This document shows positions 14,746 to 23,564 of a DNA stretch of 41,309 nt, one piece after another; positions within the stretch are counted from its first letter, which is position 1; the number at the start of each line of letters is the position of its first letter. A program made the position numbers and the translations under genes. The notes beneath the pieces are model-generated. The model was not told the DNA's origin, searched no databases, and saw only the letters and a list, made by a program, of their open reading frames with translations. Source of the DNA: Candidatus Woesearchaeota archaeon (lineage in GTDB: Archaea > Nanobdellota > Nanobdellia > SCGC-AAA011-G17 > JAGVZY01); NCBI GenBank assembly GCA_018302225.1, contig JAGVZY010000004.1, positions 1-41,309 of the forward strand. Direction: 5' to 3'.

Positions 14746-16371
14746 TTACTTCTTTGTTTTAAAATATCTTTCAGGGGCTCTTGTTACTTGTATTCTAAGC
14801 TTTTCATATGAAGATTTAGGAATTTTATTTAGTTCTAATTCTGGGATGAATATATCTGGTGCAATCTCAGCAGAAGTAACCCAACCAGAGACAGAACCAC
14901 AATATCCTTCAAAAGTACCCAATCTATTACTTGCCGCAGCTATGCTTTGTAATAATTTGTAAGGTGTTCCAACAATATACATATGACTAACCCTTTCACG
15001 TTTTTTATTATTTGGAAAAATCTTGAAAACATGCACTGGATGAGTGCTAAAGTAAGCATCTTCTGGTAAAGCTAAACCTTGTGAAGCTCTTTCCATAATT
15101 AATCCAAAAGGTTTTTTATTCTCTACGCAATATTGTTTTACTCTTTCTTCAAGCTCTTCAATAGAATATTTATTTGTTGATTCTATAAACAGATTACTCA
15201 TTCTAGGTTTCGGTGTATTATTTTTATCAGCTCTTGCATGCCCATTTGAATGTTGTTTTAAATATCCTGCACTTTGTCTAGAATTCAAATATCCTTTTAA
15301 TTTTCCTTTTTCTACAAGGATTACTTTTTTTGCTTTAGTGCCTTCATCATCAATAAAATAATATCCAGATAAATCTACTCGAGTAGGATCATCATAAACT
15401 GAGAGATGTTTAGGCATTACAATTTCGCCTATTTTATCTTCAAATATTGTAGACTTTTCACGTTCTTCTTCATAACTTTCAGCATCACCTTGCAAACTAT
15501 CCCCTTCTAAGGCATGACCTATTGCTTCGTGAAATATTACCCCTGTGTTTTCAGGATCAAGTATTGTGGGATAAAGGCCATTAGGTATGGCTGGTGCATC
15601 TTTTATTGCAAAGGCATCCTCAATACATTTTTCACATAATTCTTTAAGTATATTATAATTAGGTATTTTCGCAAGACTGCTTTTAGCAATACTATAACTA
15701 ATAGGGATAATTATTCCTTTTTGATTTATTATTTCAACTGTAAAACCCATCCTATAATTTTTGCTTTCTGTAAATACTCGCGTACCTTCACTATTTACAA
15801 TATAATTTCTAGTTTTATTAAAATCAAATATAGAATAGATATTATAGATTTTTCTTCTAAGAGACTCAAGCGAAATTTTTTTTATATTTTCAGAAGTCTC
15901 ATTAATCAAATCTAAAGGAAGTCTTTTTTCTTGAGCAACATATCTAATTGGTTTTTCATCAGCAAAATAAACAAATAAATCTCGTGTATCTAAAAAACCT
16001 TCTGCAGCTTTCATCCTATCTTTAAGATTTTCATAGGATTCCCAAAAAGTATTATTAATCTGATGATTAAGCTCTTTCATACAAGAAGTTTTGTTCATAT
16101 CTCTAGGAAGTTCAGAGGTATTTGAAGAAAAACTTCCCCCTTCTTTTTTGTCACCTAGGCGGATTTCAATTCTTACTAACACAGGATTAAGATCATTAAT
16201 TTTTTTTATTAGCCCCCCGTTCCTATATTCAAAACTAAAATCTTCAGTTTCTTTTCCGCTCATAGAAACAAAGAAGGGCTTATGCTTAGCGCCATCTCTA
16301 GAAGTATAATCAATACTTTTAGCCATTTTAACGCCCTCTTCAAGAATATTAAACAGTTCTATTTTAACCAT
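14746..16371 (-). CDS. tldD: TldD-family metallopeptidase, copy 1
   Basis: A 541-residue TldD-type metallopeptidase. HEAIGH (His281, Glu282, His286) is the zinc site, in the conserved setting GVIFHEAIGHALEGD, and EGYCGSVSG holds the third ligand. RQSAGYLKQHSNGHARAD is close to the family consensus, so this is the more typical of the two copies. Usually TldD pairs with PmbA/TldE, which lacks HExxxH; no such partner is present here, and the neighbour also retains the motif. A symmetric TTTATAAA at 16394-16401 lies about 26 bases upstream, so the message should be leaderless. Confidence 0.92.
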   Translation of the reverse strand: MVKIELFNILEEGVKMAKSIDYTSRDGAKHKPFFVSMSGKETEDFSFEYRNGGLIKKINDLNPVLVRIEIRLGDKKEGGSFSSNTSELPRDMNKTSCMKELNHQINNTFWESYENLKDRMKAAEGFLDTRDLFVYFADEKPIRYVAQEKRLPLDLINETSENIKKISLESLRRKIYNIYSIFDFNKTRNYIVNSEGTRVFTESKNYRMGFTVEIINQKGIIIPISYSIAKSSLAKIPNYNILKELCEKCIEDAFAIKDAPAIPNGLYPTILDPENTGVIFHEAIGHALEGDSLQGDAESYEEEREKSTIFEDKIGEIVMPKHLSVYDDPTRVDLSGYYFIDDEGTKAKKVILVEKGKLKGYLNSRQSAGYLKQHSNGHARADKNNTPKPRMSNLFIESTNKYSIEELEERVKQYCVENKKPFGLIMERASQGLALPEDAYFSTHPVHVFKIFPNNKKRERVSHMYIVGTPYKLLQSIAAASNRLGTFEGYCGSVSGWVTSAEIAPDIFIPELELNKIPKSSYEKLRIQVTRAPERYFKTKK

Positions 16372-16412
16372 GCAATATCAAATTCCAAAAATGTTTATAA
16401 AACTAATGCAAT

Positions 16413-17273
16413 CTAAATAAGGTTTATTAACCGGAATAAGATAACCTCTTTGAATATTAAAGAAATAATAACACCTAACAAAAACGCAGGTGCAAATGCA
16501 AATCCTTCCTTAATAGTCACTTTTTTAATTTTTGCTTTTAATAATAAGTCTATTTGTTTTCTTTCAACGCCTATGCTCTTGCAATTATAAATTTTTTTGC
16601 CTTTAATAAAAATATCTTTAATTATCCAATCGCCCTCTCTTAAATTTTTAACTGGAATATCTTTAATCATACAGCATTCTTCCACAGACTTTAATATTGC
16701 CCATGCATAACTAGAAATTAAACTAAACAAGGCAATAGCATTAAACATAATCTTTAAAATTGCATCGTCTAAAAAAAATTGTAATAAAAAAACAATTATT
16801 GCCAAAATAAAGGTGTAATACTTTTGTTTTTTTATTTCTTTATTTATTATTTTAAACTTTAAAATAAATTTTTTCCAGTTTTTCACAATTAAATAACCTG
16901 CACCGAATAAATTATATAGCAAACCAACAATTAATATATTCATAAATATAACTAACACAAAAGGAATTTTAGTTTCAAAAGGCGCAGTCGCAAACAACAC
17001 TGCAATTCCAATTAATAATTTGGAATCCCCTCCACCCCATTGTTTAGTATAGTACAAAATATTTGCAAGTGCAAAAAATATTAAAAAGTAAATTAAGGCA
17101 ATAGTAAATATTTTAGCATCTTTTTCAGCTATAGCATAAATTCCTCTTATCGATAACCCTAGAAAAACTAAAGAATAAGTTATAACATCTGGAATTTCCT
17201 TAATTTTAATATCTACAATTGTAGCAATAATCAAACCTAAAAGTGCTATTATGCTTAAAATTAGATATAACAT
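16413..17273 (-). CDS. Archaeal prepilin/preflagellin peptidase (A24 family)
   Basis: A membrane aspartyl protease that removes class III signal peptides from pilin- or archaellin-type proteins on the cytoplasmic side. The catalytic aspartates are Asp21 (ATIVDIKIKEIPD) and Asp83 in the GxGD motif, KQWGGGDSKLLIG. At 286 residues it is longer than FlaK. After the six-helix core there is a soluble segment, CCMIKDIPVKNLREGDWI, and a last hydrophobic stretch, consistent with the 'A24 C-terminus type II' extension of some archaeal peptidases. It probably processes the seven KKG-type proteins at 3219-7522 and perhaps the protein at 20021. It is leaderless from the TATA at 17296-17303. Confidence 0.87.
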   Translation of the reverse strand: MLYLILSIIALLGLIIATIVDIKIKEIPDVITYSLVFLGLSIRGIYAIAEKDAKIFTIALIYFLIFFALANILYYTKQWGGGDSKLLIGIAVLFATAPFETKIPFVLVIFMNILIVGLLYNLFGAGYLIVKNWKKFILKFKIINKEIKKQKYYTFILAIIVFLLQFFLDDAILKIMFNAIALFSLISSYAWAILKSVEECCMIKDIPVKNLREGDWIIKDIFIKGKKIYNCKSIGVERKQIDLLLKAKIKKVTIKEGFAFAPAFLLGVIISLIFKEVILFRLINLI

Positions 17274-17295
17274 ACTTAACCAATCCTTAAATATA

Positions 17296-17303
17296 TTTAT
17301 AAA
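17296..17303. promoter_or_regulatory. Symmetric TATA box between two divergent leaderless genes
   Basis: TTTATAAA is palindromic. Its centre is about 26 bases from the first base of the prepilin peptidase gene (17273, minus) and from that of the reductase gene (17325, plus), so it can drive both. Confidence 0.55.
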
Positions 17304-17324
17304 CTTTCTTACAATTTTAGTTCT

Positions 17325-18410
17325 ATGTTGAATTCAGATGTCTCAGTCATAGGTGCTGGCCCGGTAGGTTCTTATACTTCCTTTAATTTAGCAAAAGCAG
17401 GTTTTAAAGTAAATCTCTTTGATCAAAAATCCATAATCGGAAAACCTATACAGTGTACTGGTTTAGTAAGTAAAAATATTCTAGATTTTGTAAAGCCAGA
17501 TAAAGAAACAATACAAACTGAAATAGATGGAGCAAGAATATATTCTTCAGACAATTCTTTATTTGAAGTCAAAAAATCAAAAGTTGCATTTGTTTTAGAC
17601 AGAGATAAATTTGATAATCAATTATTCCAACAAGCAATTTCGCAAGGTGTAAAACCTTTTCTAAATCACAAACTAGAATTAATAGCCAATAACGCCTTAA
17701 AATTTAATAAAACTTCAGCAACCTCAAGATATATAGTGGGTGCAGATGGACCTTTATCGCAAACAGCAAAATTATCAAATTTATTTAAAGGTAGAAAATT
17801 TTTACATGGTTTACAAACAATAACAAATTTAAAAGACAAAGATGAAAACTTTGTAGAACTTTATTTTGGAAAAGGATTCCCAGATTTTTTTGGATGGATA
17901 GTTCCACAAGGAAATAAATTATATAAAATTGGAATTGCAACTAAATCAAACCCAAAAATTCATTTTAATAATTTCTTAAAAAGACTGAAGGTTAAGCAAA
18001 AAGGCCTTCAAGCAGGTTTAATTCCGATTTATAATTCAAAAGTTAAAACCCAATTAAATAATATTTATCTTGTCGGAGATGCAGCTTGTCAGGTCAAACC
18101 AACTACAGGGGGAGGTTTAATAACTGGATTTAATTGTTCTAATGCTTTAACAAATTCAATTAAATATGGTCTAAACTATGATAAAGAATGGAGAAGAAAA
18201 GTTGGAAAAGAATTATTAATTCATTCTTTAATTAGAAAAACTCTTAATCACTTTGATGACAAAGATTATAATTCTTTTATTAAAGATTTAAATAAATCAA
18301 AATCTGAAATACAGAACTTCGGAGATATGGATTATCCTTCAAAATTTATATTAAAAATTTTATTTAAAAATCCCTCTTTACTAAAATATTTAACAAAAAT
18401 ATTATTCTAA
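17325..18410 (+). CDS. Geranylgeranyl reductase family FAD-dependent oxidoreductase
   Basis: A 361-residue flavoprotein of the family that saturates the isoprenoid chains of archaeal membrane lipids. The N-terminal dinucleotide-binding motif is VIGAGPVGS (Gly10, Gly12, Gly15), followed by the family-typical CTGLVS segment near residue 45, a central substrate domain and the second FAD motif, YLVGDAACQVKPTTGGG, near residue 250. Digeranylgeranylglycerophospholipid reductase is the likeliest activity, but related enzymes act on other polyprenyls such as dolichol, so substrate is not assigned. It is leaderless from the shared TATA box and overlaps the next, convergent gene by 4 bases. Confidence 0.85.
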   Translation: MLNSDVSVIGAGPVGSYTSFNLAKAGFKVNLFDQKSIIGKPIQCTGLVSKNILDFVKPDKETIQTEIDGARIYSSDNSLFEVKKSKVAFVLDRDKFDNQLFQQAISQGVKPFLNHKLELIANNALKFNKTSATSRYIVGADGPLSQTAKLSNLFKGRKFLHGLQTITNLKDKDENFVELYFGKGFPDFFGWIVPQGNKLYKIGIATKSNPKIHFNNFLKRLKVKQKGLQAGLIPIYNSKVKTQLNNIYLVGDAACQVKPTTGGGLITGFNCSNALTNSIKYGLNYDKEWRRKVGKELLIHSLIRKTLNHFDDKDYNSFIKDLNKSKSEIQNFGDMDYPSKFILKILFKNPSLLKYLTKILF

Positions 18411-18913
18411 AATAATTTCATACCTGTATTGGCTATCCAACATAAAATATCTGTTAGACCTGGAATTCCAAATAAAGCCAAGTAAAATGGTGTAGCTAAA
18501 ATTATCAAAGTAGCAGTTGACATTCCGCCAATAAAATCATCACTCATTAAAAATGCAAAAATTGCAGTAGGTATACCAAAAATAGGCAATATTTCTAAAC
18601 CTGTTCCAATAATCATAACAGGAATAATTGCCGGATATTTAACATACCATGGTGCATCAGATCTTACTGCCAAAATTACCCAGGCCAAACCGCAGAGGGG
18701 AGTAATAAAAGCGCCTAAAATCCCTATAGACATTAAATCACTAACAAACTGAGACAATGCACTCAATCCACCAATAAGAATATTACCTAAAAATCCTTTA
18801 ATTGCAACACCTAAACCTATTAATATCAAAGCTAAGAACCAATGATTAAGTAGAACCTTAAGTATAACAAATAATAATCTTATTACTGCTTCTACACATA
18901 TTGAAACCATCAT
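18407..18913 (-). CDS. Membrane protein of unknown function
   Basis: A 168-residue hydrophobic protein with four or five probable membrane helices and short loops (for example AVRSDAPWYVKYP between helices). No family is recognised. It is coupled to the Pelota gene: the Shine-Dalgarno GAGGTGA overlaps the end of Pelota, whose TGA shares bases with the first ATG (18913). The second ATG (18910) has better spacing and may be the real start. Nothing links it to translation except position. Confidence 0.75.
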   Translation of the reverse strand: MMVSICVEAVIRLLFVILKVLLNHWFLALILIGLGVAIKGFLGNILIGGLSALSQFVSDLMSIGILGAFITPLCGLAWVILAVRSDAPWYVKYPAIIPVMIIGTGLEILPIFGIPTAIFAFLMSDDFIGGMSTATLIILATPFYLALFGIPGLTDILCWIANTGMKLF

Positions 18914-19974
18914 TCACCTCTAATTTTATACCTAGTTATTCCTGCAATTCCGCCCAAACCATCTACTCTTTTAGACTCATCATTTTTTTCAGAGATTATA
19001 TGTATTTCGCTTTTTGAATCATCTGCAAGTTTCATTATATCTTCAATCTCTAAAAATTTATTATTTTGAATATACTTTTTAATCATTTTCTCAGTAACAA
19101 TTAACTCTTTTATATTTCCAGATTCAGAAGCTTCCTTAACATCTTTTAACCCATAAACAAAGTTTCTATCTTTTGAAATTTCTAAAAATAATTCATCTAT
19201 AATTTCATTTTCTCTAACAACATTTTTCATTTCTAAAGCTTTTCCAACTTCAGGCCTTTTCAAAACTTCATTTATTCCATTTCTCCCAGTATTATTACAA
19301 GTTGCAAATATCACTTTTTTATTAACACCCTCATTTTTTAAGAATTTAGCAATTTCTTCTTTCCAAAAAGCAGGAGACGCAATTATTATTGTTGCAGGAG
19401 AATATTTCCCATTATATAAATTAATCAGTTTAATTATTTCATCATAAAATTCTCCTTTAATATTTTTGTCGGGTTCTCTCTTATTTTGAACTTCACCTTC
19501 TAAATCAAACAGATATTCATAACTATTATTTCTTAACAAAGCAAAAGAAGCTTCTTTTCTATCCATAGCGACAATTAAAATATTTTTATTATCTCCTTTA
19601 GACAATTTTTCTATATTCTTCATTTCATAACTCAAAAAATTATCTTTTTGTAAAGTAAATACAGAATTATTCTCAAGTGAAACCCCCTGATAAGATTTAG
19701 GTATATCTTCTGGAGCTTCAGTAATAATTCCATTTATTCTCAAATCTTGTTTATCTGGTTCATAATCCACTTTTTCAACAATAATTGTTCCAGTAAAATT
19801 TCTAATTGTATTTTGAGACTTTTCATTACCCTTATCCAGCTTAACTTTACGGCTCATAGAAGTTTTTAATTTATCTCCTGGTCGTATAATATAACTTAAA
19901 TACCAGAAATCTTCAAGATTTGTAATTTTTAAAACCATTATCCCCTGCTTTAAATCCTTTTTTATAATCTGCAT
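18910..19974 (-). CDS. pelA: Pelota, ribosome rescue factor
   Basis: A 354-residue protein with the three domains of archaeal Pelota (Dom34): an N-terminal Sm-like domain (residues 1-130, DFWYLSYIIRPGDKL, GTIIVEKVDYEPDKQDLRI), a central eRF1-like domain (AMDRKEASFALL) and a C-terminal L7Ae-like domain (VKEASESGNIKELIVTEKM, GLGGIAGITRYKI). It lacks the GGQ loop of release factor aRF1, as expected for Pelota. With aABCE1 and aEF1A it splits ribosomes stalled on broken messages. It is promoter-proximal in a two-gene unit with the membrane protein. Confidence 0.93.
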   Translation of the reverse strand: MQIIKKDLKQGIMVLKITNLEDFWYLSYIIRPGDKLKTSMSRKVKLDKGNEKSQNTIRNFTGTIIVEKVDYEPDKQDLRINGIITEAPEDIPKSYQGVSLENNSVFTLQKDNFLSYEMKNIEKLSKGDNKNILIVAMDRKEASFALLRNNSYEYLFDLEGEVQNKREPDKNIKGEFYDEIIKLINLYNGKYSPATIIIASPAFWKEEIAKFLKNEGVNKKVIFATCNNTGRNGINEVLKRPEVGKALEMKNVVRENEIIDELFLEISKDRNFVYGLKDVKEASESGNIKELIVTEKMIKKYIQNNKFLEIEDIMKLADDSKSEIHIISEKNDESKRVDGLGGIAGITRYKIRGE

Positions 19975-20020
19975 TAAAATAGAAAAGAATATATACTAAA
20001 TAAAGCTATTCATTGCTATA

Positions 20021-21181
20021 ATGAAGTTCAAGAAGGGTGTGGATACAAATGCATCTGCTGTAGCAAGTCTTATAGCAGTGATTGCATTATTTATGATTGT
20101 AGTTATACTGCTTATGCCTTCGCAAGAAAGACATGATCTTCTTGGTGATAATCCTTCAATTTCAGGAACAAATAATAGTAAAGTAATTCTATCTGAGTAT
20201 ACAGGTAATGTAAATCCTACAGAAAAAGAAGCAACAATCAAGCATATACTTCAACCAGTTCATTTGTTTACAGAAGATGAAAGTGAAGTAATCTCTTTGT
20301 CAGATGGAACAGAGGTTAAAAAATCTCTTTTTAACTCGATTGAAAGAGAATTTAATTTAAAGGTGGATGAACCACAAAATATTAAAGATTTATCATTATA
20401 TGTTTTAGCTTCAGAAGTGTCAGGAAATTTAATTATTAAATTAAATGATGAAATAATCTTCGATGAAAAACTTGAAAAAAATCAACCCAAAATTATTCAA
20501 CTTCCTAATTCCAAAATTAAAAATAACAACCTAATAAGAGTCTCAGTAGGTTCTCCAGGATTATTAGTCGGAACTAACTTATATAATATAGAATATATTA
20601 AAGCAAGAAAGTCTTACAGTATTGTAAATAATAATGCCGAAAGACAACTGTCTATAACTGCTTCAGAATTGTCAGGAACTTCAAAAGCTTTACTAAGTTA
20701 TGAATGTATCTCAGAAGAAATTGGCTCAAAATTAAGAATATATCTTAATAATAATATTATATTTAACAGCTATTTAGATTGTAGCACAGAAACACCCATA
20801 GAGTTAGACAAATCTTATTTAATACAGGGGCCAAATAAATTAATATTTGAAACAACTTCAGGAAATTATTTAATTAATGATATAAAGTTAGAAACAATCT
20901 CAGAGAAAAAAGGATACCCAGAATATTACTTTAAGATAGACGACTCAGATTACAAAGAAATAAGGTTTGGAAATTTAGATGTAATACTTTCCTTCTTCTT
21001 ATATGGGGATAGCAAAAAGCTTAATGTTTATATAAACGAAAATAAAATCGAAATTTCAACAGATGAAAGTAATTATTTAACTTCTATCTCAAAGTATATA
21101 CAAAAGGGAGATAATTCGTTAAAAATAGAACCTTTAACATCGTTTGAGATAATAAGTCTTAAAGTTGAAATTGCAAAATAA
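20021..21181 (+). CDS. Membrane-anchored surface protein with three internal beta repeats
   Basis: A 386-residue protein. MKFKKGVDTNASAVASLIAV leads into one hydrophobic helix, so it carries a KKG that could be a class III site, though the charged-to-hydrophobic spacing is loose. The extracellular part has three diverged repeats of roughly 100 residues, each centred on the same pattern: LIIKLNDEIIF, LRIYLNNNIIF and LNVYINENKIE, then a polar strand and NNLIRV, PNKLIFE or DNSLKIE. They look like beta-sandwich domains. It is the first gene of a four-gene surface cluster, divergent from Pelota. No family is recognised. Confidence 0.75.
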   Translation: MKFKKGVDTNASAVASLIAVIALFMIVVILLMPSQERHDLLGDNPSISGTNNSKVILSEYTGNVNPTEKEATIKHILQPVHLFTEDESEVISLSDGTEVKKSLFNSIEREFNLKVDEPQNIKDLSLYVLASEVSGNLIIKLNDEIIFDEKLEKNQPKIIQLPNSKIKNNNLIRVSVGSPGLLVGTNLYNIEYIKARKSYSIVNNNAERQLSITASELSGTSKALLSYECISEEIGSKLRIYLNNNIIFNSYLDCSTETPIELDKSYLIQGPNKLIFETTSGNYLINDIKLETISEKKGYPEYYFKIDDSDYKEIRFGNLDVILSFFLYGDSKKLNVYINENKIEISTDESNYLTSISKYIQKGDNSLKIEPLTSFEIISLKVEIAK

Positions 21182-21209
21182 ATTTACTAAAAAGAGAGGT
21201 TGATTATTA

Positions 21210-22514
21210 ATGCCAGAAGCATCTTCAGTTACACCCCCAACTAGTCCAAAGGGTTCAGGTTTCCTTAGTTTTTTAGGTGGTGCAGTAAAAGAAAAAATTA
21301 AAAACAAAATAGAATCCGGTGAGTCTAAAACAAAAGAACACAAACCTATTCATATTCCTATTAACCTAATTATATTTGTCTTATTTGTTTTGCTTATCAT
21401 AGGTTTTTTTACATTAGGTTCAGACTCAGGATGGACACAGACCACCCTACAACCTCTAAAAAATCTTTATGATGATGCAATCAAACCATTTGTAAAATCT
21501 GGTGTAGAAGGATTAGAAGAAACTTCTAGAATGATTACTGAAGGGCCAAGTTATCAATTCAAAAGTTCAAACACAAAAAATTCAGAAAAAACAGGGATTG
21601 AATTGGGAAAAGCAGAAGTAGTCTCGGGTATAAATGGGGGTTTTATTTCATCAACCTCTCCCTTAAGAGTAAGAAGCAAGATTGAAATCAATCAACTTGA
21701 TGAAAACATAAAAAGTATACCTGCAGAAATATCTTGTGAAATGGATAACTCTTCAGGAGAATTAAAAACCGGTTTTCCACAAAGAAAAGTAGGTAGCAAA
21801 CAAATAGTAACCTATCCAAATACTGGTGAACCTTATGAAGACACTGCAACTTGTACATTTAAACAAACAACTTCAGAAGAGTTTAGAAAAAATTTAATTT
21901 CTTATAATTCAAAAGATATTTACTTCACATTAACCTATTATTTTGAAAATTTTGCAGAATTAGATATTAATATTGTAAGTCCAGATGTAGACTATTCGCT
22001 CAGTCCAAAAGACAGAAAGCAAATTCCTTCTATAATGAATTATAAAAGTGACTTAGACATTTCTCTTTATTTTGATTCTCAGCCAGTTGTAGCTGAAGGT
22101 ATGTCTAAAGATGGATCTTTATCAGATGGCCTGACTTACTTAAACTTAGGATTAATCAACAAAAAGCAAGATACTGAAGTAAAGATTAATAGTTTGAGTT
22201 TAGAACTGCCAAAAGGAGTTTCATTACAAGACTATTCTGATTATTTTGAAGCTAAGCAAAATTCTTATTCTTTAAAAGACACAGAAATAAAAAAATGGGA
22301 AAATTCTTTAAAAAAAGGTCAAAAAGCTTACATTTCAGTTCCAGTACAAGTTTCAGAATTGGCTTTAGGTGGTTCAAAGCAAACACTTGGAGCACCAGTA
22401 ACTCTTAAAGCAAGACTTATAGCAAATTATGCTTATAAATTAAAAGAAAAAACAACTATAAATATGAATTCTATTGATAGCACTAAAGAAAAAAGTGCAG
22501 AGTTACTTATTTAA
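21210..22514 (+). CDS. Single-pass membrane protein of surface cluster
   Basis: A 434-residue protein with a cytoplasmic N-terminus of about 50 residues (proline/serine-rich, then lysine-rich), one membrane helix at about residues 51-69 (INLIIFVLFVLLIIGFF) and a large extracellular domain. The outside part has beta-rich segments, such as SSTSPLRVRSKIEINQLDE and LDISLYFDSQPVVAEG, with few cysteines. The start has a GAGGTTGAT ribosome site. It follows the triple-repeat protein by 28 bases and precedes two lipoproteins. The function is unknown; a scaffold for an envelope complex is only a guess. Confidence 0.75.
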   Translation: MPEASSVTPPTSPKGSGFLSFLGGAVKEKIKNKIESGESKTKEHKPIHIPINLIIFVLFVLLIIGFFTLGSDSGWTQTTLQPLKNLYDDAIKPFVKSGVEGLEETSRMITEGPSYQFKSSNTKNSEKTGIELGKAEVVSGINGGFISSTSPLRVRSKIEINQLDENIKSIPAEISCEMDNSSGELKTGFPQRKVGSKQIVTYPNTGEPYEDTATCTFKQTTSEEFRKNLISYNSKDIYFTLTYYFENFAELDINIVSPDVDYSLSPKDRKQIPSIMNYKSDLDISLYFDSQPVVAEGMSKDGSLSDGLTYLNLGLINKKQDTEVKINSLSLELPKGVSLQDYSDYFEAKQNSYSLKDTEIKKWENSLKKGQKAYISVPVQVSELALGGSKQTLGAPVTLKARLIANYAYKLKEKTTINMNSIDSTKEKSAELLI

Positions 22515-22565
22515 TCTTTAAATCTTATAGAAAACTATTTAAAGCACTATTTTAATAATTCTAAT

Positions 22566-23546
22566 ATGGTATTTAGTAAATTTAAGATATTATTAGTTTT
22601 ATTTGTAAGCTTAATATTACTTACTGCTGGTGCAGGGTGTGATACTTCTAGTGCAGGCTTAAAATCATTTAGTTTAGGTAATAGTGGGGGCTCTAGATCA
22701 GTTACAAAAGAAGATGATTTCTCAGGAACAAAAGGTTTAAACATACAATTTATGGAAGGGCGTCCTCCTTCAGAAATTTATAAAGATAGTCCTTTTAGTA
22801 TAGGTTTTACTGTAAAAAATGAAGGTGCATTTGATGTTCAAGATGGTGCAGTCTGTTTTGGTAGCTTAAGTGAAGATGTATTTTCAAAGCCAGATACTTG
22901 TTTACCTCTTGGAAATTTGTATGGAAGAAGAAATATGATTGGTGGAGAATCAAAAGAATATATTGAAGAAGGTTATAATTTTAAATTAGATTATAGATTA
23001 GACACAAATTATCCTATTAAAGGAAAAGCTTGTTATTCATATGAAATGAATATACCCTTTAGTGTTTGTTTAAAATCTTTAGAAGTAGGTGCAGAAAATT
23101 CATGTAACACTGGAATGTTAACTTTAACTCCTTCGTCACAAGGCGGACCGATACAAATTGTTTCAATAAAAGAAGATATTATTCCAACTGAAAACCAAAA
23201 TGAAATAATGTTAACCATATTACTAAAAAATACTGATGCTGGAAAAGTATATGATTCTTCATCAATCTCTTCAGGATCTTGCCCTTCTATTTCAGATAGT
23301 GCAATAAAAAATAAAGCAAAAATTACAGTTTCACTTCCAGGAGAATATGGTACTGCAAAATGTACTCCTGCAAATTATGCAATGTTTGACAATTCAGGAA
23401 ATGCAAAAGTAATTTGTAAAGAAATTTATTATGAAAAAGATAAATCTTACCCATTAGAAGCTAATATTAATCTTAAATTTGGATATGTAATCGAAAAAGA
23501 AGGAACATTCAAATTAAAAGCAAAAATGAATCAAAATGTGGTTTAA
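22566..23546 (+). CDS. Putative lipoprotein A of surface cluster
   Basis: A 326-residue exported protein. The N-terminal signal ends in a lipobox-like TAGAGC (Cys24), so the mature protein may be anchored by a lipid on the cysteine. Then comes a low-complexity G/S segment and a first domain, LNIQFMEGRPPSEIYKDSPF with FTVKNEGAFDVQDG, of the immunoglobulin-like or CARDB type. It has many cysteines. It is a paralogue of the next gene (same layout FxxxxPPxxxY ... LKNKGxxPV). A TATA-like CTATTTAAAG near 22534 gives it its own possible promoter. Confidence 0.75.
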   Translation: MVFSKFKILLVLFVSLILLTAGAGCDTSSAGLKSFSLGNSGGSRSVTKEDDFSGTKGLNIQFMEGRPPSEIYKDSPFSIGFTVKNEGAFDVQDGAVCFGSLSEDVFSKPDTCLPLGNLYGRRNMIGGESKEYIEEGYNFKLDYRLDTNYPIKGKACYSYEMNIPFSVCLKSLEVGAENSCNTGMLTLTPSSQGGPIQIVSIKEDIIPTENQNEIMLTILLKNTDAGKVYDSSSISSGSCPSISDSAIKNKAKITVSLPGEYGTAKCTPANYAMFDNSGNAKVICKEIYYEKDKSYPLEANINLKFGYVIEKEGTFKLKAKMNQNVV

Positions 23547-23564
23547 ATCAGGAGGAGATTAAAC

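Noticed and set aside
13063-16371. Several plus-strand open frames of 60-80 codons opposite the tldD genes
   Set aside because: They are antisense shadows: no ribosome sites, no recognisable products, and the opposite strand has clear conserved peptidases.
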